A stretch of 64,000 bases of DNA, taken from Gammaproteobacteria bacterium. Its GTDB lineage: Bacteria > Pseudomonadota > Gammaproteobacteria > Competibacterales > Competibacteraceae. Under the pieces are notes generated by a model. It was not told the DNA's origin. It saw only the letters and a list, made by a program, of their open reading frames with translations, and made no database searches. Position 1 is the stretch's first letter, and every line of letters begins with the position of its first letter. Shown one piece after another: positions 57,830 to 64,000 of this stretch. The translations under genes and the position numbers were made by a program. The stretch spans positions 124,001 to 188,000 of the forward strand of contig JACKNE010000008.1 in the NCBI GenBank assembly GCA_024235035.1. Direction: 5' to 3'.

Positions 57830-60568
57830 TTGATCGGCATCGATCTGGGCACCACACATACGGTCGTTGCTTACGCCGATCTGCGCAGCACCACCAAGAT
57901 TCACCTGTTCGCCATCGAGCAATTAATTGCCCCCGGCGCAATTGCGCCGCGACCGTTGTTGCCTTCCATGCGCTATCACGCGGCAGAAGACGAACTGACT
58001 GCAGCGGACCGCCTGCTGCCCTGGACATTCACCGATCCTGGTGAAGTTGCCAACGTCGTCTTGGGCGAACTCGCGCGAGAACGCGGTTCACGAACACCGG
58101 GTCGGTTGGTCGCCAGTGCCAAAAGCTGGCTTTCCCATGCCGGGGTGGATCGTACCGCACCGATCTTGCCCTGGGGTGCAGCAGCGGGGATCGCCAAGAT
58201 CTCACCAATGGTCGCCAGCGCCAGTTACCTTGCGCACATCCGCGCTGCTTGGAATCAACGCTTTCCCCATCAACCGCTGGAACGGCAGGAGTTAGTACTG
58301 ACCGTACCGGCTTCCTTCGACGAGGCTGGACGAGCATTGACCGTGGAAGCCGCGCGACTGGCGGGCCTACCACATCTGCGTTTGCTGGAGGAGCCGCAGG
58401 CAGCTTGTTATGACTGGTTACACCGCCATCAAGATCAAATGGCGACGGCGTTGGGTCCGTCGCGCCTATTGCTGGTATGCGACGTGGGCGGCGGCACGAC
58501 CGACCTGACGTTGATTCAGATCAAAGCGGGAGAATCCGGCCCGCAACTGACCCGCGTCGGCGTTGGCGACCATTTGATGCTCGGTGGCGACAACATGGAT
58601 CTAGCTCTGGCGCGCACCATTGAGGCCCGACTCGACGGTAGGCGATTGAACGCTGCCGAGCTCTCTCAACTCCTACAACAATGTCAGCGCGCCAAGGAAC
58701 GGCTACTAGCGAAGAATGCTCCTGAGCGGGTGATCGTAACGGTACTAGGCGGCGGCGCCCGATTGATCGGCGGCGCACGCGCGGCGGAACTGAGCCGTGA
58801 TGAGGTGCGCGCGTTATTGGTGGATGGGTTCATGCCGGTGGTCAACGCAGATGAGCAACCCAGGAGCCGTCACGCGGCGGTAGTCGAATTCGGTTTGCCT
58901 TACGCCGCCGATCCGGCCATCAGCCGCCATCTAGCCGCGTTTCTCGCCCGCCATGTCGATGTCTCGCATCAGGCGCTGAGCGAACGAGCGCCTGCTGAGG
59001 GTCCGCCGATGCCAGACGCCGTATTGCTCAATGGCGGTGTTTTCCACGGCGCGACCCTGGCCGAGCGACTGTTGGAAATCCTATGCAATTGGCGGGGTGA
59101 ACCCCTGTTGCGGCTGGATAATCCAGAACCGGATGTGGCTGTGGCACGCGGGGCAGTGGCCTATGGGTTGGCGCGACGCGGTCACGGCCTGAAAATCGGC
59201 GGCGGTTCGGCGCGCAGCTATTTCCTGGCGGTGGACAGCGAACAGGACCGGAAGCAAGGTGTTTGCCTACTACCCCGAGAAACGGAGGAAGGGCAGGAAA
59301 TCCGGCTAGATCAGACCTTTTCCCTACGGTTGGGCGCACCGGTCCAATTCCACCTACTATCCTCCACCAGTGACATCGCTCGCCAGCCCGGTGAAATCGT
59401 GGCGCTGAATACCCAGGATCTGGTTCCGCTACCACCAGTCGCCACGATCATCGACAGCCCACTCACCGGTGAGACACCAGTGCAATTGATCGCACAATTG
59501 ACTGAGATTGGAACACTGGAAGTGGATTGTGTCGCAGTGGAGTCCATATCCCCGGAGGAACGCGCCCATCGGAAACGTTGGCGACTGGCCTTTCAACTGC
59601 GGAGCAGCGACGCCACGATCCTGGCGCGTTTGCATCCGCGTTTTCCGAATGCAGTAGCGCGGCTGGAGCGACTCTACGGCCCGCGTGCATCGAATATCGA
59701 ACAGAGAGAAATCAAAAGTTTACGCAATGATCTGGAACGACTGCTCGGCAAGCGCGAAACTTGGGAAACGCCACTGTTACGCGAGCTATTCGGCGTGTTG
59801 TGGACCGGGACACGGCGACGACGGCGTTCAGTGGATCATGAGCGACTCTGGTTTAATCTGATCGGCTATTGTTTGCGTCCGGGCTTCGGCTATCCACTGG
59901 ATGAGTGGCGCGTTGGGCAATTGTGGACGTTGTACGAGCAGGGGATACAATACCCTCAGGACGCGCAAAACCAAGCAGAGTGGTGGACTTTATGGCGGCG
60001 CGTGGCCGGCGGGCTGGATACAGCAGCACAGACTCAGTTAGGCAAGGAATTACAGGCGGGTTTGGGTCCCCTAACGGGCAAAACCACCAAGGCTAAACAA
60101 CCAGCCATCGAAGACCTGGCGCGGCTGGCAGGCGTATTAGAGCGCCTACCGGCGGTAGGCAAAGCCGAATTGGGCGAATTGTTGCTGGCGCGATTGGCGC
60201 GTAAAGGGGAATCAGCGCAGTTATGGTGGGCGGTCGGCCGCTTGGGAGCACGAGTTCCCGTCTACGGCAGCGCTCACGACGTCGTATCAGTGACCGTGGT
60301 CGAAAAATGGCTGGATCACGTTATGGCGCTGGACTGGAAAGCGGTGACCCAGGCAGCCTTTGCCGCAACCTTGCTCGGACGACTGAGTGGAGATCGAGAG
60401 CGCGATTTGAATGAAAACCTACGATTGCAGATTATCCAACGGTTACGAGCGGCGAAAGCGCCGGTTTCGTGGTTACGGATGGTTGAAGAAGTGGTGGAAC
60501 TCGACGAGGCCGACACCAACCGAGTTTTTGGCGAAGCATTGCCGCCGGGTTTGCGGCTGATGAGATAA
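57830..60568 (+). CDS. Long Hsp70-family protein
   Basis: A 912-residue protein with an actin/Hsp70 ATPase core: IGIDLGTTHTVVAYADL (phosphate 1, residues 2-18), LTVPASFDEAGRALTVEAA, LLEEPQAACYDWL and LLVCDVGGGTTDLTLIQ (phosphate 2, about 213-229), with a DnaK-like connecting motif later. A substrate-binding-like part follows, and the last 300 residues have no DnaK equivalent and probably match DUF3731. There are no DnaJ or GrpE partners nearby. Start problem: the frame extends upstream to an in-frame stop at 57797, and no ATG or GTG exists; TTG 57830 or ATT 57800 (preceded by GGAG) are the options. Confidence 0.88.
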   Translation: MIGIDLGTTHTVVAYADLRSTTKIHLFAIEQLIAPGAIAPRPLLPSMRYHAAEDELTAADRLLPWTFTDPGEVANVVLGELARERGSRTPGRLVASAKSWLSHAGVDRTAPILPWGAAAGIAKISPMVASASYLAHIRAAWNQRFPHQPLERQELVLTVPASFDEAGRALTVEAARLAGLPHLRLLEEPQAACYDWLHRHQDQMATALGPSRLLLVCDVGGGTTDLTLIQIKAGESGPQLTRVGVGDHLMLGGDNMDLALARTIEARLDGRRLNAAELSQLLQQCQRAKERLLAKNAPERVIVTVLGGGARLIGGARAAELSRDEVRALLVDGFMPVVNADEQPRSRHAAVVEFGLPYAADPAISRHLAAFLARHVDVSHQALSERAPAEGPPMPDAVLLNGGVFHGATLAERLLEILCNWRGEPLLRLDNPEPDVAVARGAVAYGLARRGHGLKIGGGSARSYFLAVDSEQDRKQGVCLLPRETEEGQEIRLDQTFSLRLGAPVQFHLLSSTSDIARQPGEIVALNTQDLVPLPPVATIIDSPLTGETPVQLIAQLTEIGTLEVDCVAVESISPEERAHRKRWRLAFQLRSSDATILARLHPRFPNAVARLERLYGPRASNIEQREIKSLRNDLERLLGKRETWETPLLRELFGVLWTGTRRRRRSVDHERLWFNLIGYCLRPGFGYPLDEWRVGQLWTLYEQGIQYPQDAQNQAEWWTLWRRVAGGLDTAAQTQLGKELQAGLGPLTGKTTKAKQPAIEDLARLAGVLERLPAVGKAELGELLLARLARKGESAQLWWAVGRLGARVPVYGSAHDVVSVTVVEKWLDHVMALDWKAVTQAAFAATLLGRLSGDRERDLNENLRLQIIQRLRAAKAPVSWLRMVEEVVELDEADTNRVFGEALPPGLRLMR

Positions 60569-60614
60569 TGGTTTCTCGGCACCCTAGCTATTTGTGAACC
60601 GACACGACGTTGTG

Positions 60615-62012
60615 ATGAAAGCAGCTGATCCAACCAGTGAACGTATGACCGTCGATGAACGGCGGGCCGCATTTTGGCTGGCAGGCGTTTTTTCCCTGCG
60701 GATGCTGGGCCTGTTCATGATTTTGCCGGTGTTCGCACTGCACGCTGAGCAACTACACGGCAATACCCCGACGCTAGCGGGACTGGCGATCGGTATCTAT
60801 GGCTTCAGTCAAGCGATTTGCCAAATCCCCTTCGGTTTCTTATCCGACCGTTATGGCCGCAAACGCATCATCTATGCAGGTCTGTTGATCTTTGCTCTGG
60901 GCAGCGTCGTCGCGGCGCTGGCCAGCTCCATCTGGGGGGTGATCCTCGGTCGCGCCTTACAAGGCGGCGGCGCCGTATCGGCAGCAGCGATGGCGCTGGC
61001 AGCGGATCTGACCCGTGAGGAACATCGGATCAAGGTGATGGCGTTCATCGGCATCACCATTGGTCTGTCATTCGCGGTTTCGATGGTTCTCGGCCCGATA
61101 TTGAACGGCTGGATTGGAGTGCCAGGCATTTTCTGGTTGACCGGGCTGTTGGCTTTCATCGGCATCGTCGTGGTGCGCTTCCGGGTACCCGATCCTATCG
61201 TCAGCCGCATTCACCGCGATGCTGAACCGGTTGCCTCTCAGTTTGGACGGGTATTAAGCGATGGACAACTCTTGCGGCTCAACTTTGGCATTTTTACCCT
61301 GCACTTGTTGCTCACCGCCACCTTCGTCGCCGTGCCGCTGGCATTGCGCGACGCGGGGCTGGTGAGCGACCAGCACTGGCGCGTGTACCTGCCGGCGCTT
61401 GTGCTCTCGATCGCCGTGATGGCGCCATTTGTGATCATCGCCGAGAAATACCGCCAGCTGAAACCGGTCTTTCTCGGTGCGATTCTCGCTTTGGCACTGA
61501 CGGAATTTGGACTACTGCGCCTGCACGACACCGTGCTGGAAACTGGGGTATTGCTGCTGGTGTTCTTTACCGCCTTCAATCTGCTAGAAGCGACTCTGCC
61601 TTCACTGATTGCCAAGATGGCTCCGCCTGACGCCAAAGGTACAGCGATGGGGATCTACTCCAGCAGCCAGTTCCTCGGGGCCTTTGCCGGCGGTACATTG
61701 GGCGGAGTTCTGCACGGGCGGTTCGGACTTCAAAGCGTATTCGCCTTCGCCGCATTGGGCGCGCTGGCCTGGCTGCTAGCAGCCTGGACCATGAAGAACC
61801 CAAGCTATTTAAGCAGTCGCTTGCTCAACGTCGGCGCTTGCGATGAGGCGGACGCCCGGCATCTGGCCTGGCGACTCACCCAAGTGCAAGGGGTAGCGGA
61901 GGCGGTCGTCATCGCTGCCGAAGGTGTGGCCTATCTCAAGGTAGATCGACACACCCTGGATGAAACGGCACTGCAAAAACTAACCTTGGTGAATGCTCAA
62001 GCCAGTTCATAG
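60615..62012 (+). CDS. MFS transporter, YajR-like
   Basis: A 465-residue protein: 12 membrane helices with the MFS motif GFLSDRYGRKRI (about 71-82), plus a C-terminal cytoplasmic domain of about 60 residues (LAWRLTQVQGVAEAVVIAAEGVAYLKVD) with a ferredoxin-like pattern. That combination matches YajR, whose extra YAM domain follows the MFS core. The substrate is unknown. The ATG at 60615 is used; ATG 60645 or GTG 60594 are alternatives. MFS next to ssb is a common gammaproteobacterial order. Confidence 0.9.
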   Translation: MKAADPTSERMTVDERRAAFWLAGVFSLRMLGLFMILPVFALHAEQLHGNTPTLAGLAIGIYGFSQAICQIPFGFLSDRYGRKRIIYAGLLIFALGSVVAALASSIWGVILGRALQGGGAVSAAAMALAADLTREEHRIKVMAFIGITIGLSFAVSMVLGPILNGWIGVPGIFWLTGLLAFIGIVVVRFRVPDPIVSRIHRDAEPVASQFGRVLSDGQLLRLNFGIFTLHLLLTATFVAVPLALRDAGLVSDQHWRVYLPALVLSIAVMAPFVIIAEKYRQLKPVFLGAILALALTEFGLLRLHDTVLETGVLLLVFFTAFNLLEATLPSLIAKMAPPDAKGTAMGIYSSSQFLGAFAGGTLGGVLHGRFGLQSVFAFAALGALAWLLAAWTMKNPSYLSSRLLNVGACDEADARHLAWRLTQVQGVAEAVVIAAEGVAYLKVDRHTLDETALQKLTLVNAQASS

Positions 62013-62140
62013 TCGGCGTGTCGCTCGATTCGAGGTTGGCGTTGAACTGACAACGGCAACGCGCTGCTTTCAATAATGCACCGTTTTCAATCTATTTTGG
62101 TTCTTCGATGGTTCTTGTGGAATGGATGCTGCAATCGATA

Positions 62141-62296
62141 GCGCGCCTGTCGGGCAACGCGACGCTTATGCCCGACCTACGGTGTGGGTTCCATAAGAAT
62201 CCTCGAAGAGTAAATTTTAAGCAATCGGTAGGTCGGGCACAGGACGTGCCCGACAGGCGCGCTACGGTGTGGGTTCCATAAGAATCCTCGAAGAGT
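62141..62296. repeat. Nested inverted and direct repeats upstream of ssb
   Basis: A 35-bp sequence containing GGTGTGGGTTCCATAAGAAT occurs at 62177-62211 and again, identical, at 62262-62296. Inverted arms flank the space between: GCGCGCCTGTCGGGCA at 62141-62156 pairs with 62247-62262, and GCCCGACCTAC at 62170 pairs with GTAGGTCGGGC at 62228. The result is a REP/BIME-like unit that ends 42 nt before the ssb start. The rest of the gap (62013-62140) holds no gene. Confidence 0.85.
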
Positions 62297-62337
62297 CTCT
62301 ATTTTCTGGTTTTACGTCAATTTTAAGGGGTAAAAAA

Positions 62338-62823
62338 ATGGCCAGCGTCAACAAAGTCATCCTGATCGGCAATCTAGGCAAGGATCCGGAAGTCCGCTAC
62401 ATGCCTAGCGGCAAAGCGGTCGCTAATGTGACTATCGCCACCAGCGAAAGCTGGAAAGATCGGAATACCGGTGAAAAACAAGAACGCACCGAGTGGCACA
62501 ACCTGGTTTTCTATAGCCCGCTGGCGGAGATCGTTGGACAGTATTTACGCAAAGGTTCGTCAATCTTCGTGGAAGGACGTCTGCAAACTCGCAAATGGCA
62601 AGACAAGAACACGGGACAGGATCGTTACACAACCGAAATTATCGCTAATGAAATGAAGATGCTAGGTGCGAAAAACGATCGCACCGGAGGCAGCACGCCA
62701 TTCCAGCCGGACAGTTTTGAGGAAGGAGCCGCACCGACTACGCCGCGATCGCCAGCTCCGGCGCGACCGCCAGCTTCGACGCAGACCGGGCCGGGCAGCT
62801 TCGACGATGATATTCCATTCTGA
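62338..62823 (+). CDS. ssb: Single-stranded DNA-binding protein
   Basis: A 161-residue SSB. Residues 1-105 form the OB fold (SVNKVILIGNLGKDPEVRY, IFVEGRLQTRKWQD), followed by a Pro/Ala-rich linker and the acidic tip DDDIPF that recruits partner proteins. The ATG is set by AAGGGG at 7 nt. The promoter region contains the nested repeats, so repeat-linked effects on its expression are possible. Confidence 0.97.
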   Translation: MASVNKVILIGNLGKDPEVRYMPSGKAVANVTIATSESWKDRNTGEKQERTEWHNLVFYSPLAEIVGQYLRKGSSIFVEGRLQTRKWQDKNTGQDRYTTEIIANEMKMLGAKNDRTGGSTPFQPDSFEEGAAPTTPRSPAPARPPASTQTGPGSFDDDIPF

Positions 62824-62834
62824 GCCGCCCCTCT

Positions 62835-63215
62835 TCAATAGTTAACCCACGTCCCGCCTCGACACCCTTGCCGATTCGTCCAACCATCACGGTTGCCATT
62901 CAGCCAGGGATTGGAAGCGCGCGGGCGGCGCGGCGGAGGCCGGTTTTCACCGCTATTGCCTCCTTGAAGGTGTGTGCCCTGGTCGCTGCTGTTGATCCAG
63001 TGTCCTCCACTGCCACTGCCGTTGAGCCAGGCCCCATCGGTAGGGCAATCATTCCAATTGACGGCTCGCGCAAGATTCGTCGCCATCGCCCCGATGCCGA
63101 GTACGCTCGTCATCACCACCGGCGACCATTTTCCCAAACTCCATAGAAATTGACGTCGTTTCAGCGCCTCTGGCGCATCCACGCAAGCACGATCAAGATC
63201 ATCGTCGGTCTTCAT
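62835..63215 (-). CDS. Small Tat-type exported protein with five W-x-N motifs
   Basis: A 126-residue protein. Residues 1-52 hold an acidic leader, a twin-arginine motif (KRRQFLWSLGKWSP) and a hydrophobic stretch (VVMTSVLGIGAMATNLARA). The remaining 74 residues are Gly/Asn/Arg-rich with the tripeptides WLN, WIN, WLN, WTN and WVN spaced across it, plus WND at the junction and two Cys. A W/F/Y-x-N pattern resembles the core sites of radical-SAM cyclophane (triceptide) RiPPs. No maturase lies in the window. The start is 4 nt after the stop of the upstream membrane protein gene, so translation is coupled. Confidence 0.7.
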   Translation of the reverse strand: MKTDDDLDRACVDAPEALKRRQFLWSLGKWSPVVMTSVLGIGAMATNLARAVNWNDCPTDGAWLNGSGSGGHWINSSDQGTHLQGGNSGENRPPPRRPRASNPWLNGNRDGWTNRQGCRGGTWVNY

Positions 63216-63219
63216 TTCG

Positions 63220-63687
63220 TCACCAATCGACTTTAGGGTTGCGTTGATCCTGCCGCTGAAGTTGCTTTACCGATTGCATCTTATAATCCTGCAACTGCTG
63301 TTCAATCCACGCTTTATCCACTTTCTGGGTTTGTAGCCGCTGCATCTCCTCCTTGAGTTGTGCGTTATCGCTTTGACAACGCTCCACGGTTTTTTTCAAA
63401 GGCTCCAGATCCTGGAAGAGAGGCTTGAGATCCGCCTTCAATAAAAACCCTTGTTGAGCGTCAGCTTGCCATGTTTGCAATGTTTTTAATTCAAGACGAA
63501 TTTGCGCGATGTCCTGACGATCGACAGCGCCTTGCCGCCAGCGATACCAAAGCGCACCATGAATCACCAGACTCAACGCTAGTAGGATCAGGCCAGCCCA
63601 GAACAACCAATGCCTATCCGTTGGCGGCGCGGTCAGTATCGGCCCGGTCGTCGTCGGGAAATGAAGATTGGATTCAAGATCGGTCAT
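63220..63687 (-). CDS. Membrane coiled-coil protein upstream of the W-x-N gene
   Basis: A 155-residue protein with one membrane helix (LFWAGLILLALSLVIHGALWY, about 27-47) and a coiled coil to the end (residues about 58-145; LELKTLQTWQ, DLEPLKKTVERCQSDN, LKEEMQRLQTQKVDK). A soluble, unstructured N-terminus of 25 residues precedes the helix. No family is recognised. The ATG at 63687 is favoured by GGAG upstream; a TTG two codons earlier is possible. Tight spacing with the W-x-N gene marks a two-gene unit, so it may anchor, transport or process that product. Confidence 0.75.
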   Translation of the reverse strand: MTDLESNLHFPTTTGPILTAPPTDRHWLFWAGLILLALSLVIHGALWYRWRQGAVDRQDIAQIRLELKTLQTWQADAQQGFLLKADLKPLFQDLEPLKKTVERCQSDNAQLKEEMQRLQTQKVDKAWIEQQLQDYKMQSVKQLQRQDQRNPKVDW

Positions 63688-64000
63688 CGGCAATCACTCC
63701 CACAGCTCACTCTGGTGGAGCAGCACTGGCTCGGTCGGAAAAGGCCTCATTACCAACGCGGCGCAACGGTCAAGCTGAAGACTCAGTCCAGCCGACGGTT
63801 AAGGATGCGTAAAAGACCTAAACGAATCGATATGCGAATCTGATATACAGGATAATTCCTAACTGGAAGTTTGCAGCCTATGTGACACCACCGTTGAACG
63901 CACGCTCATCGGTGACTGCTATCATTAGTATTGTATACATGAAACTTAGAATCCGTCCGCAGAGCCGAAAATCAAAGTACCGTTATGCATAATCTGCTTT
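63688..64000. other. 313-bp region at the right edge, no gene seen
   Basis: The stretch upstream of the membrane coiled-coil gene contains only short, stop-broken frames on both strands. It presumably holds the promoter of the minus-strand pair. I found no box I would call with confidence; an AT-rich TATTGTATACATG stretch near 63930-63942 is the only candidate. Confidence 0.4.

Noticed and set aside
1..64000. rRNA, tRNA, prophage or insertion-sequence genes
   Set aside because: No tRNA-like cloverleaf, rRNA segment, integrase or transposase frame was seen on reading both strands; small RNAs cannot be excluded by eye.

Overview
The window looks like a chromosomal segment of a gammaproteobacterium. 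purH-purD, rho/trxA/rhlB, nagZ, ampD, hrpB, pilU, a yajR-like transporter next to ssb, and sirB2 are all gammaproteobacterial in type and partly in order. A polyhydroxyalkanoate (PHA) locus (phaB, phaR), a distant phasin gene and a PEP-CTERM/exosortase-type exopolysaccharide pair suggest a PHA-storing, floc- or biofilm-forming environmental lineage, for example the Competibacteraceae. That placement is inference from gene content. I saw no rRNA, tRNA, CRISPR array, transposase or prophage.

Layout. 1-2538: 3' part of an RND efflux permease. 2.6-4.1 kb: a DUF29 gene converging on a ThiF-like E1 enzyme. 4.1-9.5 kb: a PEP-CTERM protein behind a convincing sigma-54 promoter with two upstream repeated sites, then a PEP-CTERM-associated acyltransferase, then a convergent three-domain ACP/acyl-AMP ligase/PlsC protein. 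9.7-12.8 kb: a FimV-like protein with tandem repeats and a small secreted protein. 13.2-19.7 kb: membrane-anchored response regulator, membrane coiled-coil protein, actin-fold SrfB protein and a DUF3592 protein. 19.8-24.6 kb: hrpB, an orphan PAAR-like (DUF4280) gene, sirB2, a Sel1-repeat protein, an unlisted small reading frame and a phasin gene. 24.7-28.8 kb: a degenerate GGDEF/EAL (FimX-like) regulator, ampD, a CYTH protein and an L,D-transpeptidase. 28.9-33.2 kb: a four-gene minus-strand signalling operon (PAS histidine kinase, receiver, receiver-PP2C phosphatase, STAS protein). 33.3-38.0 kb: nagZ, a purine phosphoribosyltransferase and an unusual SEDS (FtsW/RodA) protein with a large N-terminal extension. 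38.2-47.9 kb: carbonic anhydrase, purH, purD, rho, trxA, rhlB, gamma-glutamyltransferase and pilU. 47.9-55.8 kb: HAD phosphatase, lytic transglycosylase lipoprotein, zinc-ribbon protein, CDP-alcohol phosphatidyltransferase, EAL-HDOD protein, PerM-type permease, PaaK-like ligase and a phytase/esterase-like protein. 55.8-57.7 kb: a decayed phaA remnant, phaB and phaR. 57.8-64 kb: a long Hsp70 relative, a YajR-like MFS transporter, ssb behind a nested repeat, and a two-gene minus-strand cassette encoding a small exported protein with five W-x-N motifs.

How they connect. Three themes recur. PHA storage: phaB, phaR and the phasin, whose promoter carries a palindrome fitting a PhaR operator. Surface and envelope: PEP-CTERM, FimV, PilU, the FimX-like protein, AmpD/NagZ recycling, transpeptidase, SEDS protein and lytic transglycosylase. 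Signalling: c-di-GMP-type domains, EAL-HDOD and the PP2C/STAS partner switch. The best candidates for something undescribed are the W-x-N cassette at the right edge (it resembles a precursor of cyclophane RiPPs, but no maturase lies inside the window), the SrfB operon, and the SEDS protein with its forkhead-like extension. Right-edge context is cut off at 64 kb.
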